DNA from: Nocardia concava NBRC 100430
GTDB taxonomy: Bacteria; Actinomycetota; Actinomycetes; Mycobacteriales; Mycobacteriaceae
NCBI RefSeq assembly: GCF_000308815.1
Contig: NZ_BAFX01000007.1
Coordinates: 51,608-115,607, forward strand
Direction of reading: 5' to 3'
Length of the DNA: 64,000 nt
Each line of letters begins with the position of its first letter. Position 1 is the stretch's first letter. A program made the translations under genes and the position numbers. Shown piece by piece: positions 35,668 through 46,678 of this stretch. The notes below the pieces were generated by a model that did no database searches, was not told where the DNA came from, and was given only the letters and a program-made list of their open reading frames with translations.

Positions 35668-35763
35668 CTTCTGAGCCATGGGTTTCCGTGCCCGTGGGCG
35701 ATTGACTGAATGCAGTCGATCACCCGGGAGAACACGGGTGGCAGATCCAGTCAGGAGAAAACG

Positions 35764-36402
35764 ATGTTCGCACTTCGCACCGCCTCTCTCGTGGCGGCGA
35801 CGCTGAGCACCGGGCTGATCGCCGGGGTGTTCTTCGCCTACGCCACCTCGGTGATGGGCGCGCTGGGGCAGTCCGACGACCGTACTTTCGTCGATGTCAT
35901 GCAGAAGATCAACGTGGTGATCATCAACCCGTGGTTCATGATCACCTTCATGGGCACGGTCGGCTTCACGGTGCTGGCCGCGGCGCTGCACCTGGGCAAG
36001 GAGCAGCGCACCACGCTGATCTGGATCGGGGTCGCGCTGCTGCTCAATATCATCGCCTTCGCCGTCACCTCGGGTATGAATGTGCCGCTCAACAACCAGC
36101 TGGCCAATGCCGGTGACGTGGGGCAGATCCCGGATCTGGCGGCGGTGCGGTCGCAGTTCGAAAGCTCCTGGGTGGCTTGGAATGCCGTCCGCGCGGTGCT
36201 GCACACGCTGGCCTTCCTGGTGCTGACCGGTGCGCTGTTCGTGGCGGGCATGGCGCATGCCAGGGCCGGCGCGGTGGCGCAGGCGGCCCCGGCGGCGTCG
36301 GCGTGGCCCTTCCCGGTGCAGGCCGGTTTCCCGCAGGCCCAGTCCTTCGCCCCGGCCCAGCAGTTCGCCCCGCAGCCCGGATTCGGTTCCGGCCAGCAGT
36401 AA
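35764..36402 (+). CDS. DUF1772 (anthrone oxygenase-like) membrane protein
   Basis: 212 residues with four membrane helices (~5-25, ~55-80, ~85-105, ~145-170). FFAYATSVMGAL in helix 1 and a central NVPLNNQL motif are typical of the DUF1772 family, some fungal members of which act as anthrone oxygenases; bacterial roles are unknown. The last ~45 residues are a Pro/Ala/Gln/Phe-rich tail. AGGAG eight bases before the ATG. Ends at a very strong terminator. Confidence 0.85.
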   Translation: MFALRTASLVAATLSTGLIAGVFFAYATSVMGALGQSDDRTFVDVMQKINVVIINPWFMITFMGTVGFTVLAAALHLGKEQRTTLIWIGVALLLNIIAFAVTSGMNVPLNNQLANAGDVGQIPDLAAVRSQFESSWVAWNAVRAVLHTLAFLVLTGALFVAGMAHARAGAVAQAAPAASAWPFPVQAGFPQAQSFAPAQQFAPQPGFGSGQQ

Positions 36403-36415
36403 TTCGCTTCGATTC

Positions 36416-36481
36416 CGGCGGTGGCCGGGACCCGTTGTGCGGCATCGCAATCCGCCTGCGGGTCCCGGCCACCGCCGTTTT
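36416..36481 (+). terminator. Strong terminator after the DUF1772 gene
   Basis: A perfect 19-bp stem (CGGCGGTGGCCGGGACCCG at 36416-36434 against 36459-36477), 24-base loop with an inner GCGG/CCGC pair, then TTTT. Confidence 0.85.
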
Positions 36482-36584
36482 CCTGTACTGGAACGAGTTT
36501 CAGAACTTACTCGCCGGTATTCCAGCGCCAGTGCTTGTTTCCCGATTAGTTTGACGCGGAACGCGTTCTAATTTGGGAGGGAAC

Positions 36585-37544
36585 ATGAGAAGGATGCCCA
36601 GGCGCGGAACGCCAGGATCACTGCTGATCATCGCGGTGCTGGCGGTCTTGGGGATAGTCACGAGCGGCACCGCCCGCGCGGAATACCCGGTCACTTTCAA
36701 CTTCTTCGCGGGCATCCCGTACGAGCTCACCAACCCCGGTGGCTCCCTGCCCGGCGCCAACGACTGGGCCTGCAGAGTGACTGCCGCGCACCCCGATCCG
36801 GTGGTGCTGATCCACGGCACCGCGGGTGGCGCGCAGACCAACTGGGGCGCCTACGCGCCGCTGCTCGCCAATGAGGGCTACTGCGTCTTCGCGCTGACCT
36901 ACGGCAGCCTCGACGTGCCGTGGCCGCTGTCGGCCATGGGCGGCATGAAGCCGATTCCCGAAAGTGCCGCGCAACTGGCCGCTTTCGTGGACCGGGTGCT
37001 GACCGCGACAGGTGCCGCCAAGGTCGACTTCGTCGCCCACTCGCAGGGCAATACGGTCGGCGACTACTACATCAAGCGCCTGGGCGGGCACGGCAAGGTG
37101 GACAAGTTCGTCGCCATCGCACCGCCGTGGCTGGGCCTGTTCGGCGACAGCATGGACAGCATCCGCGCCTTCGGCAAGCAGCTGGGCGTCCAGGCCGACA
37201 CCGTCGACGAATACGCGACCATGGGCGTGATCTGCGCCGCCTGCCATCAGATGCTCGGAAACTCCACCTTCCTCAACGAGCTCAACTCCGACGGCGTCTA
37301 CGACCCGACCGTCACCTACACCAACCTGGCCACCAACTTCGACGAGGGCGTCTTCCCGTCCATCGCGCTGGTGCCCGCCGCCAATGCCACCAATGTCCTG
37401 ATGCAGGAGGGTTGCCCCACCGACTTCTCCGATCACATGGCCATCGCGGGCAGTCATCGCGCGGCCATGGTCGCCCTCAACGCCTTGGACCCGGCGCATC
37501 CGCGTCCAGTGCCCTGTGAGGTGGTTCCGCCCCTCACCGGTTAG
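36585..37544 (+). CDS. Secreted lipase/esterase, EstA (lipase class 2) family
   Basis: 319 residues. A signal peptide (MRRMPRRG, hydrophobic core to ~25, cleavage after TARA) is followed by an alpha/beta hydrolase: VLIHGTAGG holds the oxyanion loop, AHSQGN the nucleophile serine, and SDHMAIAGSH the likely catalytic histidine. Cysteines at the ends of the mature domain may form disulfides. GGGAGG sits five bases before the ATG. Predicted to hydrolyse triacylglycerols or other esters outside the cell. Monocistronic, placed between lsr2/FHA and clpC1, where M. tuberculosis has no such gene as far as I recall. Confidence 0.88.
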   Translation: MRRMPRRGTPGSLLIIAVLAVLGIVTSGTARAEYPVTFNFFAGIPYELTNPGGSLPGANDWACRVTAAHPDPVVLIHGTAGGAQTNWGAYAPLLANEGYCVFALTYGSLDVPWPLSAMGGMKPIPESAAQLAAFVDRVLTATGAAKVDFVAHSQGNTVGDYYIKRLGGHGKVDKFVAIAPPWLGLFGDSMDSIRAFGKQLGVQADTVDEYATMGVICAACHQMLGNSTFLNELNSDGVYDPTVTYTNLATNFDEGVFPSIALVPAANATNVLMQEGCPTDFSDHMAIAGSHRAAMVALNALDPAHPRPVPCEVVPPLTG

Positions 37545-37688
37545 GCCATCCGCCCGATTTCGCGGACTGACCGGCTTGTTCGCTGTGGGCGTAGCCGGAA
37601 TGGAAACGGTCCGCGCAACTGCCCCGTTATGACTGAATGAGTCGTACTGAGGCCCGTTCGCAATAGGGTGGACGGACGACGTGCGTGA

Positions 37689-37716
37689 CCCCCGGCAACT
37701 AGAGTGGAGTCGGGGG
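37689..37716 (+). promoter_or_regulatory. Stem-loop in the clpC1 leader
   Basis: CCCCCGGC (37689-37696) pairs with GTCGGGGG (37709-37716), around a 12-base loop. TAGGGT (37664-37669) is a candidate -10 box upstream, which would give a leader of ~140 nt. No ribosome site is masked. Confidence 0.35.
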
Positions 37717-37817
37717 ATGCAACCCCAGGGCTTCATGGCAGGCTGGCGACCAGAAGGGCAGCACAGGGTCTGAAGCGCCGGATGCCTTTGATGGCGGAGC
37801 AGGAGAGTGAGGGAGCG

Positions 37818-40373
<2,556 letters not shown>

Positions 40374-40394
40374 TCCGGAAGCTCAGCGAGACAA

Positions 40395-40432
40395 CGGAAG
40401 CCCCGCTCTCCTTCGGGAGGGCGGGGCTTCCG
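40395..40432 (+). terminator. Terminator after clpC1
   Basis: A 17-bp stem (40395-40411 against 40416-40432, one wobble) capped with a TTCG tetraloop, 21 bases after the clpC1 stop. Confidence 0.85.
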
Positions 40433-40511
40433 CCATGTCCGGGAAAGAAATTCAGTGGCGGCGCGGTCCCGGTATCGCCGATGCTCGGAGGATCCGAACG
40501 AGAGGGGACGC

Positions 40512-41333
40512 ATGCTCACCGACGCTCAGATCTCCGATTTCATCACCGACGGATTCGTGAAGGTGGAGAACGCCTTTTCACCCGAGCTGGCCGCGGCAGG
40601 ACGCGAAATTCTGTGGCGGGCAACCGGATGCGATCCGGACGACCCCGCCACCTGGACCCAGCCGGTCCACCGTTTCCCCGACTTCTCGATGCCCCCGTTC
40701 GTAGCGGCCGCCAATACCCCGGTCCTGCGTACGGCCTTCGACCAGCTGGTCGGTCCGGGGCGCTGGATGCCCCGGAACAGCCTCGGCGGCTTCGTCATCC
40801 GATTCCCCAGCGACCGAGCCCCCGGTGACGACGGCTGGCACATCGACGCCAGCTTCCCCGGTGACGACCCCACCGTCGACCCCTTCGACTATCTGCACTG
40901 GCGCGTCAACCTGCGTTCCAAGGCGCGTGGCCTGCTCATGCTCTTCCTGTTCTCCGACGTGGAGCCCGATGACGGCCCCACCCGCATCCGCGTCGGCTCC
41001 CACCTGCGGATCGCGAAAGCACTGGAGCCGCTGGGCGAACCGGGCGCGACCGTCGTCTCCGCGCCGATGGTCGAGGCATACGGTTCGACGGCCGATCTTC
41101 CCGAGGCATACGCCACCGGCCGCGCCGGCGACGTCTACCTCTGCCACCCGTTCCTGGTGCACGCCGGGCAGTCCCACCATGGCAGGAACCCGCGCTTTCT
41201 GGCTCAGCCTCCGCTGCACACGGTGGAACCGTGTGTCCTGGACCGCCCGGACGGCGCGTATTCGCCCGTGGAGCAGGCGATTCGGCGGGGGCTAGCGGAA
41301 GCGGGCGAGAACCGGGGCGAACGCGTCGGCTAG
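40512..41333 (+). CDS. Phytanoyl-CoA dioxygenase (PhyH) family protein
   Basis: 273 residues of the Fe(II)/2-oxoglutarate dioxygenase fold. The iron ligands His110 and Asp112 (GWHIDASF) are clear, with the distal His in VHAGQSHHG and an Arg three to ten residues on for 2-oxoglutarate. Members hydroxylate lipids, antibiotics or amino acids; no substrate can be named. GAGGGGA precedes the ATG. Its 3' end overlaps the convergent LLM gene by 42 bases, an unusually long tail-to-tail overlap. Confidence 0.87.
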   Translation: MLTDAQISDFITDGFVKVENAFSPELAAAGREILWRATGCDPDDPATWTQPVHRFPDFSMPPFVAAANTPVLRTAFDQLVGPGRWMPRNSLGGFVIRFPSDRAPGDDGWHIDASFPGDDPTVDPFDYLHWRVNLRSKARGLLMLFLFSDVEPDDGPTRIRVGSHLRIAKALEPLGEPGATVVSAPMVEAYGSTADLPEAYATGRAGDVYLCHPFLVHAGQSHHGRNPRFLAQPPLHTVEPCVLDRPDGAYSPVEQAIRRGLAEAGENRGERVG

Positions 41334-42086
41334 ATCGCCGGGCACCAGCAGCTCGTCGATGCCGAGCTTCTCGCGGCGGTGTTCGAGCAGTTCGGCGGCC
41401 GCGGCCGGGTCGGCGGGCAACAGGGTCGCGGCATCAGCGGCCCGGAGCTGTTCCAGGGTGACGCCCATGAACTTGCTCATGAACGGCGGCAGGACGTCCC
41501 CGATGGCCACCGGTTGCAGGCTGAAGGCGACCGGGCGATCGGTCTGATCGCGGACGGCGGCGACGATGTCCGCCAGATCGTTCTCGGTGGCGGTCGGCGC
41601 CACGGCCAGGTGCACGCGGTCGGCCAGCCCGGCCGCGGTGGCCAGCATGCGCGGCCCGGACGCCGCGATGACAATGGGCGGCGCGGGTTTCACCTCGGCC
41701 CGGACGGCCTCGATGACCTCGGCCAGATGCCTGCGACGGTCCGCCGCGGAACCCCAAGGCATGCCGAACTTTCCGGCCTCCCGCTCGGCATCCGGCCGCC
41801 CGGTGCCGATGCCCAGTTCGAACCGTCCTTCCGAAAGCAGTTGCAGCGCCGCGGTTTCCCGGACGGTGGTGGCCGCCGACCGCATGGGCGCGGCCAGCAC
41901 ATTGGGCCGCAGGCGCAGGGTGCTCGTGACCGCGGCCGCCGCGGCCAGGGCCGGGAACGGCGATGGCGTGTAGAGGGTGTCCGGCAACAGCACGATGCCG
42001 TAGCCGTTCTGTTCGGCGCCGCGTACCTGCCGTACCCACTCGGAGCCGGAACGGGGCGCGATGACGATTCCGAAGTTCATGCTCAT
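41292..42086 (-). CDS. LLM-class flavin-dependent oxidoreductase
   Basis: 264 residues, shorter than most luciferase-like monooxygenases (~300-340) and missing part of the usual insertion. ELGIGTGRPDAE is the conserved flavin/F420-site strand, and PIVIAASGPRMLATAAGLAD the second one. The enzyme probably uses F420 or FMN; the substrate is unknown. It overlaps the convergent PhyH gene by 42 bases. ATG 42086 has an in-frame ATG two codons later (MSMNFG), either of which may be used. Confidence 0.88.
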   Translation of the reverse strand: MSMNFGIVIAPRSGSEWVRQVRGAEQNGYGIVLLPDTLYTPSPFPALAAAAAVTSTLRLRPNVLAAPMRSAATTVRETAALQLLSEGRFELGIGTGRPDAEREAGKFGMPWGSAADRRRHLAEVIEAVRAEVKPAPPIVIAASGPRMLATAAGLADRVHLAVAPTATENDLADIVAAVRDQTDRPVAFSLQPVAIGDVLPPFMSKFMGVTLEQLRAADAATLLPADPAAAAELLEHRREKLGIDELLVPGDLADAFAPVLARFR

Positions 42087-42175
42087 GCTTCGAGCATCCG
42101 CCGCCCGAATTGTCGGCGAATCTGTTTCGCGTCGACACCTCGACTACGCCTCGAGACGTATCCGCCCGGTCCGGG

Positions 42176-42838
42176 TCACTGCCAGCCGGGGCGGACCAGG
42201 CCGGATTCGTAGGCCATGACGACGAGTTGGGTGCGGTCGCGGGCGCCCAGTTTCACCAGGATTCGGCTGACGTGGGTGCGGGCGGTGGCGGGGCTCATGT
42301 AGAGGCGGTCGGCGATTTCGGCGTTGGTGAGGCCCTCGGCGACCAGGGTCATGACTTCGCGTTCGCGGTCGGTAAGTTCGGAGAATTCGGCGGTGGGGGC
42401 GGGTTTGGCATGGGTGGCGAATTCCTCGACCAGGCGTTTGGTGACGCTGGGGGAGAGCAGGGCGTCGCCGCCCGCGACCACCCGGACGGCCTTGATGAGG
42501 TCGGCGGGTTCGGTGTGCTTGACCAGGAAGCCGGTGGCGCCGGCGCGCATCGCCTCGAAGACGTACTCGTCGAGTTCGAAGGTGGTCAGCACGACCACCT
42601 TCACCGCGGCCAGGGCCGGGTCGGCGGCGATGGCGCGGGTGGCGGCCAAGCCGTCCAGGACCGGCATGCGGATGTCCATGAGCACGATGTCGGGAATCAG
42701 GTCGCGCGCCAATTCGACGGCCTGCTCACCGTTCTCGGCCTCGCCCACCACCTCGATGCCGTCCTGGGCGCCGAGCAGCGCGACGAAGCCCGCCCGCACC
42801 AGCGCCTGATCGTCGGCGATCACCACCCGAATGCTCAT
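42176..42838 (-). CDS. NarL/LuxR-family response regulator
   Basis: 220 residues. Receiver domain with acidic pair Asp9-Asp10, phospho-acceptor Asp55 (VLMDIRMP) and Lys at ~105 (FLVKHT); LuxR HTH at ~155-215 (LTDREREVMTLVAEGLTNAEI). GGGAGG before the ATG. It follows the histidine kinase gene by 27 bases on the same strand, forming a two-component pair, next to a divergent ABC exporter that is its likely target. Confidence 0.95.
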   Translation of the reverse strand: MSIRVVIADDQALVRAGFVALLGAQDGIEVVGEAENGEQAVELARDLIPDIVLMDIRMPVLDGLAATRAIAADPALAAVKVVVLTTFELDEYVFEAMRAGATGFLVKHTEPADLIKAVRVVAGGDALLSPSVTKRLVEEFATHAKPAPTAEFSELTDREREVMTLVAEGLTNAEIADRLYMSPATARTHVSRILVKLGARDRTQLVVMAYESGLVRPGWQ

Positions 42839-42865
42839 CGCACCTCCCTGGCTCGAATCATCCAC

Positions 42866-44092
42866 TCACGCAGCCGGTTCGGGCCGCGCCAGATGGGTGG
42901 GCAGCCGGGCCCGGACCCGGAAACCGCCGTCCGCCTTGGGTTCCGCGGACAGATTGCCGCCCAGCGCGTGGGCGCGTTCGGTCATGCCGGTGATGCCGTG
43001 GCCGCCGGTCGGTGACTGCGGGGCGGGCTGGCGGGTGGGGCGGGTGTTGTCGATGGTGAGCTGCAGCCGCTCGGCCGCGTAGTGCACGGTGACCAGCACG
43101 CTCGCACCGGGCGCGTGCCGCACCACATTGGTGAGCGATTCCTGCACGATGCGCGCGGCGGCCACATCCACCACGGCGGGCAGCCGGCGCGGACCGCCGG
43201 TCACCATGGTGTGCACCACGAGTCCGGCCGCGCGGGCCGGACCGGTGAGCTTGTCCAGATCGGTGATGCCGATGGTGGGCGCGGTGGGCGCGGCCACGGT
43301 GGCGGTGCCGCCGCGAATCGAGCGCAGCAGCGCGTTGACCTCGCCGAGCGCGTCCTTGCTGGCGGTCTTGATGGCGGCCAGCGCGGTGGCGGCCTGTTCC
43401 GGCTTGCGGTCGAGCAGTTCCAGCGCGACCGAGGACTGCACATTGATCAGCGAGAGGCTGTGGGCGAGCACATCGTGCAGTTCGCGCGCGATGGCGAGGC
43501 GCTCCTCGGTGACCCGCTGCTCGCGTTCGGCCGATTCCAGTGCGCGCTGGGCCTGTTCGCGTTCCCGCTGCGCCTGCTCGCTGCGCCGGGCCGATTCGGC
43601 CCGCTGCCGGCGCGCGGTCACGGCGGCAGTGCGCTGCCGTACGCCCTCGGCGGCGGCCGCGAGCACGAAAAGCCAAGCGAGCAGGCCGAATTCCTGCCAG
43701 GCATTGGTGTCGTACCCGCGCCAGCCCGGCACCGGCCACACCATGAGCAGATAGCCGACGGCGACGAACGGGTAGGTGTACCAACGGGATCCGATGACGG
43801 CCGCGGTCATGAAGGCGACCACGAGGGAGATGAAGATCGGGCCGTACCCGTAACCGACCAACAGGTACGTGACGGTGGCGAGCAGCGTCCCATAGAACAC
43901 CTGCATCGGATAGCGATTGCGCAGGACCAGCAGGACCGGACCCGCCACGAGCAGCAGGTATCCGAAGACATCGAGGTCGCGCACCACATCCTGCTGGTGA
44001 TTGGCCAGGGTGCCGAAGCCGAGTTGTATCGCCCCCACGGCCACCGCCGGGAGCAGGTCGCGCCGCCCGAGCCTTCCCCCGCGAAAGTCCAT
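42866..44092 (-). CDS. Sensor histidine kinase (HisKA_3 type)
   Basis: 408 residues. About five membrane helices in the first 145 residues with little extracytoplasmic loop, then a coiled-coil (~150-200, ARRSEQAQREREQAQRAL), the dimerisation/phospho-acceptor helix with His206 (ARELHDVLAHSLS) and an HATPase_c domain ending GGHGITGMTERAHALGG. This is the NarX/DesK-like class that senses envelope or antibiotic stress in many actinobacteria. Partner of the response regulator just downstream. Divergent from the ABC exporter genes. Confidence 0.94.
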   Translation of the reverse strand: MDFRGGRLGRRDLLPAVAVGAIQLGFGTLANHQQDVVRDLDVFGYLLLVAGPVLLVLRNRYPMQVFYGTLLATVTYLLVGYGYGPIFISLVVAFMTAAVIGSRWYTYPFVAVGYLLMVWPVPGWRGYDTNAWQEFGLLAWLFVLAAAAEGVRQRTAAVTARRQRAESARRSEQAQREREQAQRALESAEREQRVTEERLAIARELHDVLAHSLSLINVQSSVALELLDRKPEQAATALAAIKTASKDALGEVNALLRSIRGGTATVAAPTAPTIGITDLDKLTGPARAAGLVVHTMVTGGPRRLPAVVDVAAARIVQESLTNVVRHAPGASVLVTVHYAAERLQLTIDNTRPTRQPAPQSPTGGHGITGMTERAHALGGNLSAEPKADGGFRVRARLPTHLARPEPAA

Positions 44093-44218
44093 AGCTGCAC
44101 CGTAGCGCCGTACGCGGGGCGCGGCACTGTGTCGGGCCGAAAATACGTCGAGATACGTACGGTCGATCGCGCGCCGCGACGGATTATTTCCCGCCCCCTG
44201 AAGCGGATCGTTTTACCC

Positions 44219-45115
44219 ATGAACGAAGCGATTGTCGTCACCGACCGGTTGACCAAACGCTACGGCTCCCACACCGCCGTGGACGCCGTGAGCATGACGG
44301 TCCGCCGCGGCGAGATCTACGGTTTCCTGGGCCCGAACGGCGCGGGCAAGACCACCACCCTGCGCATGCTGGTCGGGCTGATCCGCCCGTCCTCCGGCAC
44401 CGCCTCGGTGCTCGGTCGGCAGCCCGGCGACCCGGATGGCCTGCGCCGCATGGGCGTTCTCATCGAGGGCCCCGGCTTCTATCCCTATCTCTCGGGCCGC
44501 GACAACCTGCGCGTCCTGGCCCGATACCGGGGTGTCGGCGACGACGAGGTCGCCGAGGCCCTCGCCCGGGTGGCGCTCAGCGCCCGCGGCAAGGACAAGT
44601 TCCGCACCTACTCGCTCGGCATGAAGCAGCGCCTCGGTGTCGCGGCCGCCCTGCTCGGCGGTCCCGACCTGCTGATTCTCGATGAACCCACCAATGGCCT
44701 GGATCCGGCCGGCATGGCCGAGATGCGGGAGCTCATCACCGGACTCGCCGCCGACGGGCACACCGTCGTGCTGTCCAGTCACCTGCTCGCCGAAGTGCAG
44801 GAGATCTGTGATCGCGTCGGCGTGATCTCCGGCGGGCGGCTGCTGGTCGAGTCCACGGTGCGGGAATTGCGTGGCACGGCATCGCTTTTCGTGCGCGCCG
44901 AACCGCTGGGCGTGGCCTTCCCCGCGGTGCGTGCCGCGGTGGGTGAGCGCTCGGCCCTGTTGACTGCCAACGGTATTCGCGTCGACGCCGGCGCGAGCCA
45001 GGCCCCGGTGGTGGCGCGCGCCGTCATCGAGTCGGGCGCGGACCTGATGGAACTGCGCAGCGACGAGAAGTCGCTGGAAGAAGTCTTTTTCGAGATGACG
45101 GAGACCACGAAATGA
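44219..45115 (+). CDS. ABC transporter ATP-binding protein (drug/DrrA-type exporter)
   Basis: 298 residues. Walker A GPNGAGKTT, signature YSLGMKQRL, Walker B LLILDEPTNGLDP and switch His in LSSHLLAEVQ are all present; a ~75-residue C-terminal domain follows, as in DrrA/BcrA exporters. ATG 44219 starts the typical MNEAIVVTDRLTKRYG; longer upstream frames cross the promoter gap. The permease overlaps its stop (ATGA). Likely controlled by the adjacent two-component system. Substrate probably a lipid-active antibiotic or lipid, by analogy with the BceAB/Bcr-like class, not shown. Confidence 0.94.
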   Translation: MNEAIVVTDRLTKRYGSHTAVDAVSMTVRRGEIYGFLGPNGAGKTTTLRMLVGLIRPSSGTASVLGRQPGDPDGLRRMGVLIEGPGFYPYLSGRDNLRVLARYRGVGDDEVAEALARVALSARGKDKFRTYSLGMKQRLGVAAALLGGPDLLILDEPTNGLDPAGMAEMRELITGLAADGHTVVLSSHLLAEVQEICDRVGVISGGRLLVESTVRELRGTASLFVRAEPLGVAFPAVRAAVGERSALLTANGIRVDAGASQAPVVARAVIESGADLMELRSDEKSLEEVFFEMTETTK

Positions 45116-45960
45116 AAGACCTGCTGGCCAGCACCCGGGCCGACCTGCTGCGGCTGCGCAAGTGGCCCGCCTTCTGGATCGTGCTCGGCACCTGGATCCT
45201 GTTGAACCTGACCTTCGCCTACCTCTTCAACTACCTGGCCTACTCCACCGGCAGCACCAGCCGGATGTCCAACGGCCTGCCGCGCGAGGCGCTGCTGCAG
45301 CAGATGCTGCCCGCGGCGGTGCCGGAGGTGTTCACCCAGGGCATGGCCATGTTCGGCGGCGCGCTCATGCTGGTGCTGGGCGCCCTGGCGGTGGGCAGCG
45401 GCTACGGCTGGGGCAGCTGGAAAACCGCGCTCACCCAAGGGCCTTCGCGGGTGAACGTGCTCGGCGCGGTGGTGCTGAGCCTGGCGGTGACGGTGGTCGC
45501 GCTGGTGGTGGTCGCGTTCGTGGTCGACACCGGGGTGGCGGCGCTCATCGCCGGAACCCAGGGGCAGTCCCTGGCGCTGCCCTCGGCGGGCCGGATCCTG
45601 CTCGGAATCGCTTCGGGCACCGTCATTCTGGGCATGTGGACGCTGGCGGGCGCGGTGGTCGGTGCGATCGCCCGGGGTCCGGCGCTGGCGGTCGGGCTGG
45701 GTCTGGTGTGGGTGCTGGTGGTGGAGAACCTGCTGCGCGGGGTGGCCGGGATCTTCTCGCCCATCAAGGCGATCACCGACCACATGCCCGGCACGGCCGC
45801 CGGATCACTCGCGGGTTCGCTGCGTACCGTGACCGGACCGGCCACGCCCGGCGTGCTGGACATCCTGTCCCGTGGTGAGTCGCTGATCGTGCTGGCCGTC
45901 TACATCGCGGCCTTCGCGGGCGGCACGATCTGGCTGATCCGCCGCCGCGACATGATCTGA
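45112..45960 (+). CDS. ABC-2 type permease
   Basis: 282 residues with six membrane helices (~22-45, ~80-100, ~118-142, ~165-190, ~195-215, ~255-275) and the N-terminal 'LRKWPAFWIV' helix common to ABC-2 permeases. It pairs with the ATPase just upstream (4-base ATGA overlap) to form an exporter. No extra domain or signal sequence. Convergent with tetR by 1 base. Confidence 0.92.
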   Translation: MKDLLASTRADLLRLRKWPAFWIVLGTWILLNLTFAYLFNYLAYSTGSTSRMSNGLPREALLQQMLPAAVPEVFTQGMAMFGGALMLVLGALAVGSGYGWGSWKTALTQGPSRVNVLGAVVLSLAVTVVALVVVAFVVDTGVAALIAGTQGQSLALPSAGRILLGIASGTVILGMWTLAGAVVGAIARGPALAVGLGLVWVLVVENLLRGVAGIFSPIKAITDHMPGTAAGSLAGSLRTVTGPATPGVLDILSRGESLIVLAVYIAAFAGGTIWLIRRRDMI

Positions 45961-45961
45961 A

Positions 45962-46573
45962 TCAGATTGCGGCGGAACCGATAACACCCATAGCGAGCCG
46001 GGCGAGCGCGGACTCGATCTCTGCGGAGGTCAGTCCGCGCTCGCGCTGGTGTGTGTAGACCTCCGCGGCGAGCGGCGCGAGCAGCGCATCCACCAGCGAA
46101 TCGGGTTCCGGCACTCCGGCTTCCACGAGCAGTGAGCGCACGTGCACCGCCCAGAATTGATACGCCCCGGTCCGGAAGCGCGCCCCGCCGGTCTCCGCGC
46201 CCAGCACCAAATGGGCGTGCGTATCCAGCAATTCGACCATCGCGGCGTAGAACGCGGCCAGTCGTTCGGCGGGCGGCGCGCCGGGTCCGAGCGGCGGCTC
46301 CCCGCGCAGCAGCTGCTCTTGCAACGCCCGCTCGTGCTCGTCCAGTAGCGCGACCGCGATCGAGACCACGTCCGGATACCGCCGGTACAGCGTTCCCCGT
46401 CCGACGCCCGCGGCCTTGGCGACGTCGTCCATGGTGACCGTGCGTGGATCGCGGGTCGCGAACAGCTCCGCCGCGGCCGCCAGCACCTTGGCTCGATTGC
46501 GGGCCGCGTCGGCGCGCTCGACGGGTGCGGGCGCGGACTGATCACCGAGCAGGGGCAGGGACCGGGTATCCAT
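45962..46573 (-). CDS. TetR-family transcriptional regulator
   Basis: 203 residues. The N-terminal HTH (VTMDDVAKAAGVGRGTLYRRYPDV) is at ~45-70 with the conserved Tyr-Arg-Tyr pattern; the C-terminal part is a helical ligand-binding domain. ATG 46573 has TACAGT seven bases upstream, so the transcript is probably leaderless. It is divergent from the azoreductase-SMR pair; two operator copies lie between them. It likely represses both and itself until a quinone-like or cationic ligand appears. Confidence 0.92.
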   Translation of the reverse strand: MDTRSLPLLGDQSAPAPVERADAARNRAKVLAAAAELFATRDPRTVTMDDVAKAAGVGRGTLYRRYPDVVSIAVALLDEHERALQEQLLRGEPPLGPGAPPAERLAAFYAAMVELLDTHAHLVLGAETGGARFRTGAYQFWAVHVRSLLVEAGVPEPDSLVDALLAPLAAEVYTHQRERGLTSAEIESALARLAMGVIGSAAI

Positions 46574-46580
46574 GCAGCTC

Positions 46581-46662
46581 ACTGTAGCCGCCGAGGAATA
46601 AGTGGACAAGCTGTCCGGTTGTGCATTAACGTCGTTGAAGTAACCGGACGGAATGTCCACTT
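46581..46662. promoter_or_regulatory. Divergent tetR/azoR promoters with duplicated operator
   Basis: A 21-base site at 46600-46620 (core GGACAAGCTGTCC) recurs in inverted orientation at 46642-46662 (core GGACGGAATGTCC); 18 of 21 bases match and the centres are 42 bp apart, four helical turns. The first covers a TTGTCC -35 that lies 17 bases from the tetR -10 (TACAGT, 46581-46586, minus strand). The azoR -10 TAACGT (46627-46632) lies between the two sites. Confidence 0.7.
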
Positions 46663-46678
46663 GATGGGAGCCTCGATC

